DNA of 64,000 bases from Boswellia sacra (GCA_013180625.2 SNVD02014121.1:1-64000), one strand, 5' to 3'; counted from the first letter of the stretch, positions 21,621-33,224 are shown. The notes: a model not told the origin generated them from the letters alone. Made by a program: numbers and translations.

Positions 21621-24538
21621 TTGAAGCCCTTACCTGAAAGACTGAAATATACATATCTTGGGGAGAATCAGACATATCCGGTGGTAATTTCTTCATCCCT
21701 CACATGCGAGCAACAAGGTAAGTTGATAGAAGTGCTTAAAAGGCATAAAAATGCACTTGGGTGGACTTTAAAAGATATAAAAGGCATTAACCCTTTAATT
21801 TGCACACATAGAATACATTTAGAGGAAAATGCCAAAACATCTCAACAACCTCAAAGGAGATTAAATCCACACATGAAAGAGGTCACTAGGGCTGAAGTTC
21901 TCAAACTACTTGATGTGGGAATTATCTATCCTATTTCTGATAGTAAGTGGGTAAGCCCTACACAAGTAGTACCTAAAAAATCTGGCATTACAATTGTTAA
22001 AAATGAAAAGGGGAAATCATTGCCAACTCGTGTCTCATCTAGTTGGAGGATGTGCATTGATTATAGAAAATTAAATGCTGTCACCAGAAAAGACCATTTT
22101 CCCTTACCATTTCTTGACCAAATTCTTGAAAGAGTAACAGGGCACTCCTACTACTGCTTTCTTGATGGATACTCAGACTATTACCAAATTCCCATTGCAC
22201 TTGAAAACCAAGAAAAGACCACATTCACGTGCCCCTTCGGCACTTTTACATTTAGGAGAATGCCTTTTGGACTTTGTAATGCCCCAGCCACTTTTCAAAG
22301 ATCCATGTTAAGCATTTTCAGTGACATGGTTGAGCATTGTTTAGAAGTTTTCATGGATGATTTAATTGTTTTTGGAAACTCTTTTGATAATTGTCTTGAC
22401 AATTTAGAAAAAGTCCTAAAATGGTGTGTGGAAAAAGGTCTTATTTTGAATTGAGAAAAATGCCATTATATGGTCACTTCGGGAATTGTCTTAGGCCATG
22501 TGATGTCGTCTAAGGGAATTGAAGTGGACAAAGCAAAGTGGAATTAATTTCCCATTTGCCTCCACCAAAAATAGTTAAAGAGGTCCGTTCATTCTTAGGG
22601 CATGTTGGATTTTATAAGAGGTTCATAACAAATTTCAGTGCTATATCTAAACCTCTTTGTAACCTCTTAATAAAAGACACTTCTTTTGAATGGACTCAAG
22701 AATGTCAAAATGCCTTTGATAAATAAATTGGACTTTTAACAACTGCTCCAATTATGCAATCTCCTGATTGGTCCTTGCCTTTTGAACTGATGTGTGATGC
22801 AAGTGACTATGCCGTTGATGCTGTCTTAGGACAAAGAAAAGAAGGTAAGCCTTATGTCATATACTATGCAAGTAGGACTTTAAATTATGCGCAAATGAAT
22901 TACACAACAACTGAAAAAGAACTACTTGCAGTAGTATTTGCATTGGACAAATTTCATTCTTATTTAATTGGTTCTCCCACAATTGTTTACACTGACCATG
23001 CAGCTGTGAGATATTTAATGTCTAAACAGGATGCAAAACATAGATTGATACGGTGGATCTTATTGCTCCAAGAATTTAACATCACAATAAAGGATAAGAA
23101 AGGAGCCGAAAATGTCGTTGCAGATCATCTTTCAAGATTAACGACAGAGACATTAATTGAAACTTCACCTATCAATGATTCTTTTCCTGATGAATTTTTA
23201 ATCTCCGTTGCTACTGTACCTTGGTTTGCTAACATTGTAAATTTTCTTGCAACAAGAAAAATGCCACCTCATTGGAATGCTCAAGACAAAAGGAAATTTT
23301 TAACCGAGGTGAAAATTTTTTATTGGGATGACCCATATCTGTTCAAATATTGTTCGGACCAAATAATAAGAAGATGCATACCAGACAATGAGGTAAGTAG
23401 TGTCATTAACTTTTGTCATTCTGAAGCATGTAGAAGACATTTTTCATCTAGAAAAACAGCTGCTAAAATCTTGCAATGTGGATTTTATTGGCCCACCGTA
23501 TTTAAAGATTTGCAAAGTGCATTTTTGCAAAACGTGTTGAAAAATTGTCAAACAATATTGGGGGATCCATTTCAAAAAAGAAACATGATGCCTTTGAATC
23601 CCAGTCTTGTTGTTGAAATCTTTTGATTGTCTGGGGATTGATTTATGGCACCCTTTCCCACCGTCATTTGGTTTGGGGTATATCTCTGTGCCAGTAGACT
23701 ATGTTCAAAATGGGCGAAGGCAATTCGTGCGATGGGTCGAAACAATGATCACAAAACAGTTGTCAAATTCTTGAAGAAGAATATCTTAAGTAGATTTGGA
23801 ATTCCTCGAGCCATTATTATGATGGGGGTACACATTTTTGAAACAAACCATTTGAAACTTTAATGAAGAAATATGGAATAACCCATAAAATTTCTACACC
23901 TTATCACCCACAAACAAGTGGACAAGTTGAATTAGCTAGTAGGGAGATAAAAAAGATCTTAGAAAAAACGGTTAACCCAAATCGTAAAGATAGTCTTTAG
24001 GACGTAATGATGCACTTTGGGAGTAGCCGAATTGCTTTAAAACATCATTGGGAATGTCTCCGTATAGACTAGTTTAGAGAAAACCTATCACAGCCAAAGT
24101 CGCGAAATTGAAAACTAAAGCTTATTGGGCACATTAAAACCATTTTTAAATACAAACTAGTGGAATCAATGCTTGCAAGATTACGGAAAAACTCACAACT
24201 GAGTGAAACTTGAAAGAAATCAGGAATGAGGCTTATGAAAATTCTAAAATCTACAAAGAAAAAATGAAGTTTTTCATGACAAATCCATTGTTAGAAAATC
24301 TTTTGAACCTTCACAAAAAGTTCTTTTGTATGATTCAAGGTTGCACTTATTTCCTGGTAAACTTCGATCACGTTAGACTGAGCCTTTCATTGTTAAAAAT
24401 ATTTTCCCTCATGGAGCAGTTGAAATTGAGAACCCGAAGAATGGTCATGTGTTTAAAGTTAATGGACAACGGTTAAAACCATTCTTTGAAAATTTTGACC
24501 AAAATGAAGAGCCCATTGCTTTAGTCGATCCTTTTTAA
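21621..24538 (+). pseudogene. Athila-like pol: RT, RNase H, integrase, several stops and frameshifts
   Basis: RT at 21621-22454: WRMCIDYRKLNAVTRKDHFP, RRMPFGLCNAPATFQR and the catalytic FMDDLIVFG. A TGA at 22452-22454 replaces a Trp before EKCHYMV. The connection (22538-22726, PPPKIVKEVRSFLGHVGFYK) ends in TAA at 22724. RNase H at 22754-23150: [52 protein letters not shown]. Integrase zinc-binding part near 23400 ([28 protein letters not shown]). Integrase core 23630-24100 in several frames ([27 protein letters not shown]). The C-terminal part runs to PIALVDPF and TAA near 24536. At least six lesions; not functional. Confidence 0.88.
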
Positions 24539-24753
24539 GGATTGATTTTTCCCGGTCAAGTGACGGATACGGTACTCCGTGACTATTAAAGTCGGTTTTT
24601 CAGTTCCCTAAAAACTGTTGCTCACCTTGCATTCATTTCCTTTTCTCGCATTTTCACATGGACACCATTCTTTCAAATCTACACAAACATTTTCCCTCTC
24701 TTCCTCTAAATGATTTACTTAAAATTTACAAAGCTCGTGCAGAATGAGTAAGG

Positions 24754-25170
24754 ATGTTGATGCATAAGGGTATGCCCGTTGAAGTAAGATGGTTAATTGA
24801 AGCCAAGGTTCAATTTTCTTATGAATTTTCAGATAATCTTGTTTCTCACATGCCAGGTATGGGAAAAAGCTCTTACGCCAAAAAGCAAAGAGCGAAAAGG
24901 TTACAAGTTTGTCCCAGATGTGCAAGATGGACTTGTAACCAGCGTTGCCGCTCCTTGGGATATTTGTCTAACAATCGAGAGGATAAGCTACAGTTCATCA
25001 AGGATGGACTGAGTAGGGAGTCCTTGGATGATATCCGAGTGACTCTTGAGACGCATTCTTGTGGACTTGTGCAGCGTGAAATTTTTAACTTGTGGACACA
25101 ATTCCGAGATGAGCAGGAACGCTATAGGCTTGGGAATCTGACTAAAACGACCCTGTTTGCCAGTTTATAA
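24754..25170 (+). CDS. post-pol ORF with Cys-rich motif, unknown function
   Basis: A 138-residue open frame about 215 bases downstream of pol, inside the Athila-like element. It has a basic segment (KKQRAKRLQ) followed by CPRCARWTCNQRC, a compact cysteine cluster that could bind zinc (positions roughly 78-90), then a charged helical C-terminal part (KLQFIKDGLSRESLDDIRVT, REIFNLWTQFRDEQERY). No membrane segment or signal peptide is evident, so it does not resemble the Athila env-like ORF. The conserved-looking composition suggests a real product, but I do not recognise a characterised family. The start could also be the ATG at 24760 or 24775. Confidence 0.5.
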   Translation: MLMHKGMPVEVRWLIEAKVQFSYEFSDNLVSHMPGMGKSSYAKKQRAKRLQVCPRCARWTCNQRCRSLGYLSNNREDKLQFIKDGLSRESLDDIRVTLETHSCGLVQREIFNLWTQFRDEQERYRLGNLTKTTLFASL

Positions 25171-25520
25171 GAAAATTGGATGGAGAGCATATCCCCAACT
25201 CATAGAAGGTGTTTAAGCCGTTTTTTAACGTAAAACTAGAGGAAGATGTGAGCCACAGTTACAATTACCTGTACATATGCATGCGTGCCATCATTTTTGA
25301 ATTTTAATATCTCATAGCTATCATTTTTGTATTTGCATCTTTTGTTTGACTTATGGTGTCTTAATTCATCATCTTTTGAATTCTTATGCATTATTGTCAA
25401 CTTTTTCAACAAACAACCGAGCTACCTAGAAAGATATCATCATTAGCATACCTTTTTGCACTCCATAAATACCACATGTCTTGTTCTCTTCTTCACACAT
25501 AGTTAGAGTGTTGCATAGAT

Positions 25521-26075
25521 ATGAAGGAAACTTCACAACGTCGAATCCAAAGGATATGTGTATTCTGCGGATCTCGACAGGGTAAAAGTGAGGAGTTTGC
25601 AGAAGTAGCAAACTATCTTGGCAGGCTATTGGCTGAAAGAAAGATTCATGTGGTTTATGGGGGAGATAGCCTCGAGTTAATGTGTTGTGTGTCAACAGCT
25701 GCACATGTAGGAGGTAGTCAAGTTTTAGGAGTTATTACTAAAGCTTTGGCCATAGAAAACATCGTTAGAAAAACGGTTGGGACAGAGTTACAGGTCTCCT
25801 GTATGCATGAACGCATGGCACATATGCTCATCAATTCAGATGCTTTTGTTACTTTACCAGGTGGATTTGGCACTCTTGAAGAAATTTTTCAAATTGCCTC
25901 TTGGGCCCAACTGAATCTCCATCAAAAACCCATAGGTTTGTTGAATGTTAAAAATTTCTTTGATCCTTTGATAAGTTTTGTTGATGCAGCTGTGAAACAA
26001 AATTTTATCCCTCATTCAGCGAGAAAGATCCTTGTTTCTGCCACTTCTGCTAGAGAGTTACTTGACAAATTATAA
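25521..26075 (+). CDS. LOG-type cytokinin riboside 5'-monophosphate phosphoribohydrolase, intronless, inside the retrotransposon
   Basis: 184 residues. Family role: LONELY GUY enzymes release free cytokinin base from its riboside monophosphate in the cytosol. Visible: N-terminal RICVFCGSRQGK (about 11-22), YGGDSLELM (46-54), MHERMAHM (95-102) with the conserved Arg, and the signature PGGFGTLEE (113-121) followed by ASWAQLNLHQKPIGLLNV. Odd: the usual YGGGxxGLMG reads YGGDSLELMC, which may harm the Rossmann-type phosphate loop. A TAA at 26073 ends the frame; reading past it continues a family-like tail (EAEYEPDPATTQINW to a stop at about 26170), so the stop is probably premature. No introns, whereas plant LOG genes normally have several. 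It sits between pol and the 3' LTR in the element's sense orientation. Confidence 0.88.
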   Translation: MKETSQRRIQRICVFCGSRQGKSEEFAEVANYLGRLLAERKIHVVYGGDSLELMCCVSTAAHVGGSQVLGVITKALAIENIVRKTVGTELQVSCMHERMAHMLINSDAFVTLPGGFGTLEEIFQIASWAQLNLHQKPIGLLNVKNFFDPLISFVDAAVKQNFIPHSARKILVSATSARELLDKL

Positions 26076-26171
26076 GAAGCTGAGTATGAACCTGACCCAG
26101 CTACTACTCAAATTAATTGGGCAGGAGGGCAAAACAAAAAGTGCAAATTGGATCTGAATCTCCGTTTGTAA

Positions 26172-27520
26172 TTTTTTTTCTTGTCCTTTATTTTATTTTA
26201 TTGTATTTTTAGCATGTTATTTTATGAGTCTTTCAGGATATCTCTCTTGAATAACAGAAGCTTCAGGTAATGTCTCTTATACTTTATCTCTCTACATTTA
26301 AACATTGAAGATAATGTTTCATTTGGTTAGGGGGGAAGGATAGTAGACATAAGTGTGTCTTGAATTTTCTTTTTTCTTGCAAAAAAAAAGAGAGTTAGTA
26401 ATTAGATTCAGAGTGCGGTGTAAGGAGTTCAAATCCTCTTGAGACGCATTCTGGGTCAGGAATGGCAGAGTAGGGAGGGCCAGTTTGAACTCTTGAAAAC
26501 CATTCTAACCAATTTGTCATTTTATTTTGATCTTGTGAACTCATTTTAGCTAACTTGATCTTATTTAGTCTTGATTTTTGAATTTTATAGCAAGGAGGTC
26601 TTATTCATTTCACTTTGAATTATTCAAATCCATGAACTCTCACAACCTTATCATTTAAAAATTGTGTGCTTATGCACTCATTAAGCAAGTATTTATGAAC
26701 CTTTTTTCACACACGCACACATACCTTGATGCATGATTGTGGATGGCAAAATGAAATGTTGTAATATTGAGTTCTTTTGTTTTGTTTAGGATAACAACAC
26801 AAAGGAGAGGGAAAGTTAAAAAAAGAAAAAAAAAGAAAAAAAGTGAAAAAAAAGAAAAAAAAGAAGAGAAAGCAATTGTGGATAAGTTTTGTCTCGTAGC
26901 CTCCTTAATTCAAGCAATTAAGCCCGATGGGTGCCTCAACACCTAATACCCTAAGACCAACTGGTTTGGGAGCTATTGGCCCAAAGCTCGCTACATGGAT
27001 TAATGAGAAAGCTTAATGGGATTGAACATTGCACTATCCACAAGTTTCTAAGCAAAAATAAAGTATCGGCAACCCGAGTCGTTAAGCTCGTAGGGGTGTC
27101 TTAACACCTAATGCCCTAAGGCCAACTGGTCTGGGAGTCATTAGCCTAAGGCTTACTACATGGGTTAAAGATGCATTCTTTAAAAAAAAAAAAAAAGAGA
27201 GGAAAAAAAAGTATATATATATATAAAATGAATAAATGCCCCTTACCTAAGGTTGTTAGCCTTAACAAATATTAGAACCGATATGGCTTCTTTCTAATAA
27301 GCTCCATAGTCATGTGTTGACTGAGCACAAAAAGAAGGTTTATAGATATCTTGACCGAAGGGTACATGAGTCATAAAAAAAATATAATAATAATAATAAT
27401 TGGTTGAGAGTTTGTTTATTTGGATAAAATCAAGGAGAGTGCAATAATGACCACCTTGGATGTAAAATTCTATAAATCACTTCTAAATAATAACGCTTTA
27501 ATTGCTAGGGACTAGCAATA
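26172..27520 (+). other. Athila-like element 3' non-coding region with a duplicated block
   Basis: No credible gene. It holds A-rich tracts (26815-26870, 27180-27215), a short TAA repeat (27385-27400) and a diverged duplication: the block around 26920-27005 (ACACCTAATACCCTAAG, CCAACTGGTTTGGGAG, CTACATGGATTAA) recurs around 27090-27170. This plausibly represents the long 3' untranslated part of the element. Confidence 0.6.
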
Positions 27521-27536
27521 AGCTAGTTGGGGGGTG
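27521..27536 (+). other. polypurine tract of the Athila-like element
   Basis: AGCTAGTTGGGGGGTG directly precedes the 3' LTR start TGATAAAC; G-rich and in the expected position. Confidence 0.7.
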
Positions 27537-28916
27537 TGATAAACACTTAAATATTCATGTTTAATAAGATTTTAGTTCATCATATTGCATTAATAGTGTC
27601 ATTAAATTCCTCAACTTAAGTATATTTGTAGTTTTTGCATCTTTAGAATTAACTTCCTCTTAATTTTGGTTTTGTTACAGGCTCGGTAAAATGGGCATAA
27701 CTCTCTATTTATAGATCAGAATGGTACAATTCTTAATGTTTTGAAAAGCTGATTCAATTGTCTACAAGATTGCATTTCACAAGCATCATCAAATGCGGGC
27801 TCTTAGTAGACCAAAATTGGGCTTAAAGTGAACCCATCTACAATCTCGGCCCAGTCTGACCAGGCCTCAATATTTAGACCGTCTCTCTCAAAATACGTAT
27901 CCAAATTGTGCAAATGAATATGTTCTAGAAAGCAGAGAGAAATATCTACAACTTTCATGGACATGTGATTAAAATTCTCAACATTTCAATGTCAAAATTG
28001 ATGGTCAAAGTCGTTGCCTAATGATCCCAATTGTCAAAGATATTTACAACTAATATTTGACAATTATGCCCTTGTAATTTGACAAGTTTGCCCCTGGATG
28101 TTTCTATAAATAGAGGTGTCTTGTGACCCATTAGGGCATCTTGGCCTTGGCTGAAATATTTTGGCTTTGGCTAGGATCATGTATTGTGTTTTGTGTGTTT
28201 ATATTATTAATGGATTTCCTTTTCTTGCATCTTATTTTCTTTCTATTATAATGTTCTTCTAATTTCTCTTGCTAAGGTGAAAGGATGAAACCCTTGATAT
28301 GAGAGTAAGGATTCTCTAACCCTTTGATATGTGCTTAGTTGTCATAATATTGTGTTGTTTATTTTATATGATTTATATTTATTTTCTTATTCAATCTTGA
28401 CACCACTCGTAAAGTGGAGGTCTTGATCCATTGTCGACAATCCTTAGCACATCAAATACTTGGATCCTTTCTAGATGACGTATGGTTCTTCCTTACCGAC
28501 ACGAATCTAGTTAGGAACCTTGATTTGTTGTAGACATATGGTGATTGGCACATTGGATGCTTGAACCCATTTACAAGAGGTGTATAAATGTTGGTAATGA
28601 AACAAATGTAATTCATATAACTATAATGGGCTAATTATCCTTATTCGAAATATCAAGGGCGGATCCCCTAACCTTAGCTCTCATTATTATTGTGTTAATT
28701 TCTCTTGTGTTTTAGTTATTCTTATTTATTAACTTGTTCTTTACTTATACTTATTGATATTATCTTGTCACCCCTTTGAATCATCCATATCATATTTGTT
28801 TACTTTATAGTTTGTAGCGCTAAAATTTCATTCCTCGTGGATCAACTCCGGTCTCACCGGGTTTATTATTTCGACACTCCTATACTTGGGAGACAATCCT
28901 ATTTTTGGATGTGTCA
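27537..28916 (+). repeat. 3' LTR of the Athila-like element
   Basis: 1380 bp, TGATAAACACTT...GGATGTGTCA, closely similar along its length to 17659-19015 apart from scattered substitutions and the 24-bp difference near 28496-28520. Confidence 0.9.
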
Positions 28917-29079
28917 TCGGACCCGACCCGACCCGATCGGGTTGATCGGGTTTTTGTCGGTCGGTATTGAATAGTAACCTGAATCGGGTTAAAATAATCG
29001 GGTTTGAACAGTATCGAGTTTGTGATTAGGTATGGAAAAACCCGACCCTACCCGACCCATGAACACCCCTAATCTACAC

Positions 29080-29660
29080 CATGTTGTAGGTTTAAATCTT
29101 TTGAAATTTCATATTTTGGCTGGAAAAAGGGGTGGAAAATCCGATGGTAGAAAGTTGTCTCTCCCTTTACAGCTAAACGGTGGATTTTTTGCCGGAAATG
29201 TTATCACCATGGTGTAGATTGGAATATTCTAATCATTTTGGTGCAGAATATATAGTTGGAATCTTTCCAACAAAAATTTCCAGTAACAGTGTCGATTGTG
29301 GTCCGGTCCTCCACCAGCAAGTTTTATCTTTTTTCAAAAATACTTTATTAAATTATAATAAAATAAATAATTATTTCTACAACAATTTCATCAAATTTTA
29401 TTATTAATTGAGAAAAAAATTTTCAAATTTTAATTAAAACTAATTAATTATGTAATTGATTAATACAATACAGTGTAATCTAATATCACCTATAAACAGT
29501 GCATACTTTAATTTCGTCTATGTACCTATGGGAGTTATACTTTCTGCTGTTTAATGGTATGTAAAATTGGTATATACTACACCAATTAGTGCAGTGTAAT
29601 GTTTTAACGCTATACCATGATGTGTACACAACACTTGTTGATCCCTTTCTCCGCTTGAAA
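29080..29660. other. spacer, no gene seen
   Basis: AT-rich sequence after the MITE. Short frames (29032-29217, 29180-29407) look accidental. It may include the 3' flank of the glycosyltransferase remnant. Confidence 0.45.
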
Positions 29661-29671
29661 TTGTATGATGC

Positions 29672-30535
29672 TTACTCCTGTTTGTTGATCACATTTTTCT
29701 TTAGGTAGTCAACAAATTTATCAAAGTAGTCACCATGAAGTTTCTTATCACTAAAAATCACACTCGCTTCTGTAGCTTTGCCTCTGAGCGTCTTTCCTTC
29801 CTCAGAAACCATGGCAAGTCTCAGAGCTTTGGCTGCATCATTCCTGGTAAAAGATCCATCGTCACGTCTTTCCACTTCCACAGCAAGAGCCTTCTCAACT
29901 AGCACCCTTGCATTCAAAGGTTGATCAATAATGAACGGTAAAACAGTAAGAGAATGACCAAATTGCAGAGTTTCAATCGCTGAACCCCACCCAGCGTGAA
30001 ACAATGATCTTCCAATTGATGAATGTCCCACGATTTCCAACTGCTATCCCTTTGCCATGAATCCTGAAGGGACAGCTTCGTCATCATCAGTAGCCCACGG
30101 AGGCCTCCTGAATGCCCACAAGAACTTCAGTTCGGATAGCTCAAGCCCATAGGCTATCTCATAAACTTGATCCTTAGCTTGCAGTACTCACTTCCAAGCC
30201 CAATAAACACAGCCGATATAGGTTTCAGTTCATCAAGTTATTTGAAAATTTTTCTGCATATCCCATCAATAATTTGATCTTTTTGTTTTGCGTTGTACGG
30301 TGGGAGTAAGCCTACAGGAATCACTGGTTTTCCAATTATTTTTTGAAGTAAATTCAAGTATTCACCTTCATATTCTGGACAACTACGTATTGCTATACCT
30401 AGACAATCCTGTAAAACATTGGCAACCCTTCTGAAATCTTATATCCTTGATGCTTTTCCTCCGTGGGCGCCAGCATAAACACCAGTTGCCTCGAAACTCC
30501 GATAAGCTAACAAAGATGAGAAATCAACCTACTCT
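29672..30535 (-). pseudogene. UGT91-like UDP-glycosyltransferase, N-terminally truncated and broken
   Basis: Minus strand. The C-terminal 122 residues (30040-29672) are open and hold most of the PSPG nucleotide-sugar box: HSSIGRSLFHAGWGSAIETLQFGHSLTVLPFIIDQ (quoted in parts: SLFHAGWGSAIETLQ, FIIDQPLNARVLVEKALAVE). The start of the box (WAPQ-type) is deleted and a TAG sits just before it. Upstream pieces are readable in broken frames: FLWAFRRPPWATDDDEAVP (near 30090), PISAVFIGLGSE (near 30215), RSCPEYEGEYLNLLQKIIG (near 30370) and LAYRSFEATGVYAGAHGGK (near 30490). The first roughly 200 residues are missing. UGT91 enzymes add sugars (often rhamnose or glucose) to glycosylated flavonoids or saponins. 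This is the only host-type locus outside an element here. Confidence 0.88.
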
Positions 30536-31916
30536 GGAACCAGAGTCTAGACTCTCCGGCGACTGCCTAATCTTTCTAGCCATCTTTGTTGATCTTGCGT
30601 GAAGCTAGAAACCCTTGAAATTGAGCTAAGTTATCAAAATATGCATATATACTAATATTCTACCGTTGAGATGAATTATTCCTGCATTTGACCCAAAAGT
30701 GATGTAGATAAAAATTTGCCAATAGTTAAAAGCAGAGAGCCACTAATTGTGCCCAGATATCGAAATCGCTGTTGAGATGAAATATTGATGCATGTGACTC
30801 AAAAATGATGTAGATACAAATTAGCCAATAGTTAATAAATTAGAGCCACTAAATCTGCCCAGATGTGTTGTTGTCGTTAACTTTAATTGTTGTCTAATGA
30901 GCAAATCTTGCTAATTTGTTAATTATAGCTAAACGTTGAAGATTGACTAATTTACCAAAACAATCTCTCCACGTGTCGGACCATGCACACAGGAGAAGGG
31001 TTTCCTAATTTGTTATTTGATTGTTAATATTGTCGAGTTAAAGTTCATATATATGATTCATAGCCTCTAAAATTATATTCTTTTGCACGTCATATGTTTA
31101 CCTTTAAATGAATAAAAATTAATGATTCAAATATGATGATATATCAATCATAAATATATTTATTAAAATTTTTTTTAATTTTTTTTCTTTTTTATGTCAT
31201 TATTAATTTTTTTTCTTTTTTTCTTCCCCGTCATTTATCAACTCCTCACTCCTTTCTTCTCTCTCCTTGACAACGACGTAAATTCATGAGAAATTAAAAA
31301 AATTACCTCCGCCCTTTTTTCTTGATGATCTCTTCTCCCCGCCCCATATGGTTCTTTATAGTAACAAAAATGTGAAACTGTTCAAAAAAAATGAACAAGT
31401 CCTAGTCAACATAATGCGCAGCAACTGGACAATTAATAATCAGAAATATAATATAATACTCAACCTCAAGTATCGCAACAGAACAAAAGAAAATATCGCA
31501 ACAAACTAAAAAAAAAATTGAAGTTTTCATTCAAACACGTAATAGCGAAACAAAATCAAATAATTCAGAAGACGTCAGTTATCACTTGCCAATCCGACGC
31601 CGTAATTAGAACGCCAGCCCAACCAGCCACACCCCATTGCTCAAAATCTACTTAGCAATTGAATTCCCAATAACTTGCTATCGGACCCCGTCAACACCAC
31701 TTCCTCCGTGAATTGCAAAAAATTGATTAGAAGTTATTGCTACGCTCTGATCAAACAATAATTTAGAAAAGAAGAAGAAGAAGAATTTTCTACACGATCA
31801 ATGCGCGGGAAGTTTCTCCTCGAATTCAAGTCGTCATACAATTCACCATTCAAATTTATTATAGTTTTTTTATTTATTTACTGTTTATGCTGTTAAAGTG
31901 ATTGAATATCTCTAAG
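30536..31916. other. AT-rich intergenic region, no gene seen
   Basis: A diverged direct repeat of about 110 bp is visible: the text around 30665-30755 (TTGAGATGAA, TGCATxTGACxCAAAA, TGATGTAGATA, AGCCACTAA, TGCCCAGAT) recurs at 30770-30860. Pyrimidine-rich and poly-T stretches occur near 31160-31260. No coding evidence. Confidence 0.5.
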
Positions 31917-33224
31917 GACCCGTTTGTTTATTACCACTTATCACTTAATACTTTTAAGTGTTTAGATTTAAGTCTTAAAATTTTTGTTTGTTTTTCTATT
32001 TATCACTTATTTTAAGTGATAAATCACTTAATTGAAAAAGTGAAAATGCATCACTTTTTCTAACCACTATTGTCTAAATGAGGTGTTAAAAATTTTATGC
32101 CATAAATATCCCTACATATTAAAATAATATAAATTTTATCAAATTTTCTAATCATTATTGTCTAAATAAGGTGTTAAAAATTTTATTTCATAAATATGAA
32201 TATATATTAAAATAATATAAATTTTATTAAATTTTTATTTACGAATATTATTTTAATTTATTAAAAGGTACAATTTTGGTATATTTGTGATTGTTTTAGT
32301 ATTTATTATCAAATTGTTATATTATTTATTACTATATTTATAATTACCACGTCAAAATATGATAAATATTTTTTATAATTGGTAAAATTTTATTTATTTC
32401 TATTAATATTTCAAATTAATTAGTTAATAATATGTTGAATAATAACTATTAAAAATTTGATATCATTATAAATAGCAAGTTTTAAAATAGACAATATATT
32501 TGATAAAAGTTTATTAAATATTATAGGGACAGTTTTATTGAAACTTCAAAAGTTATTTATTAGATTGATAAGAATATTTTATTTTATTTAATAGTGTAAA
32601 TTTAAAGTAAAAATTAATATTTAATATTGTCAATTAAAAGATCATATTTGTTTTCTTTCTTTTTAAGTTTATGAAATGGAAAACACTTTAATTAATAGAA
32701 TTATTTTTTTTATGATTCAAAATATAGTCCGCAAAATGTAATGGATAAAATACTACTCTGATAATTTTTTTTATACAAATTGATATGGTTTAAACTTGAT
32801 CTAATTATTGGAGGAATGAATTTTAAAAATTGATAATATTAATGATATAGTAGTTTTACAATAATATCATATGAGTTTATATAATATAATATTAAATATT
32901 TAAATGAAAAAGAATTTTTTATTTAATTTTAGTTAATAATTATTTTTTAAAGGTTGTAAGAAATATAATATTAATTATTTAAATGAAAAAGAATTTTGAC
33001 TTAATTTATTAACTATTTAATTTTTAAATGATTGTATAAATATAAGTATAAACATTGTACATTTTAATAAGGATAAAACAGTCACATTAAAGGTAAAATA
33101 TTCTCTTACCACTTTTTTTAAGTGGTATCTAAAAAAGTAAACAAACATTCTATTAAGTGGTGTAAATTAAGTTCTAAAGAGTGTTTAGATCTAAAAAATA
33201 TTAAATGATTGAAACAAACACCAC
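31917..33224. mobile_element. AT-rich hAT-like non-autonomous element (tentative)
   Basis: Left end GACCCGTTTGTTTATTACCA and right end ...GAAACAAACACCAC are imperfect inverted repeats sharing GTTTGTTT. Both sub-ends carry CACTTAA / TTAAGTG and GTGTTTAGAT motifs in inverted order. CTAAG flanks both sides (31912-31916, 33225-33229), but an 8-bp TSD is not clean. The interior is about 1.3 kb of very AT-rich, non-coding DNA. Confidence 0.55.

Larger units (their letters stand above)
17659..28916 (+). mobile_element. Athila-like Ty3/Gypsy retrotransposon carrying a LOG-type gene
   Basis: 11.3 kb bounded by LTRs 17659-19015 and 27537-28916 (both TGAT...TGTCA). The flanking pentamers TCTGA (17654-17658) and TCGGA (28917-28921) are a TSD with one mismatch. 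PBS of tRNA-Asp type; gag, protease, RT, RNase H and integrase in plus orientation with several stops; then a 3-kb post-pol region with a Cys-rich ORF and a LOG-type ORF, and a purine-rich tract before the 3' LTR. It lies inside the hAT MITE. A solo LTR of the same family is at 36560-40155. Confidence 0.92.
17479..29071. mobile_element. hAT-type MITE with CCCGATCGGGTT repeats, split by an Athila element
   Basis: Ends are TAGGGGTGTTCA at 17479 and TGAACACCCCTA at 29060-29071, exact inverted repeats, flanked by an exact 8-bp duplication ATCTACAC at 17471-17478 and 29072-29079. Without the inserted Athila element the unit is about 335 bp. Inside are many copies of CCCGACC / GATCGGGTT / AATCGGGTT on both halves, making it strongly self-complementary. 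It has no coding capacity. Confidence 0.9.

Noticed and set aside
24754..25170. Possible env-like gene of the Athila element
   Set aside because: No signal peptide or transmembrane segment; the cysteine pattern is unlike an envelope protein, so it is listed as an unknown post-pol ORF.
26415..26455. tRNA T-arm-like text (GGAGTTCAAATCCTC)
   Set aside because: No matching acceptor, D or anticodon arms could be built around it.
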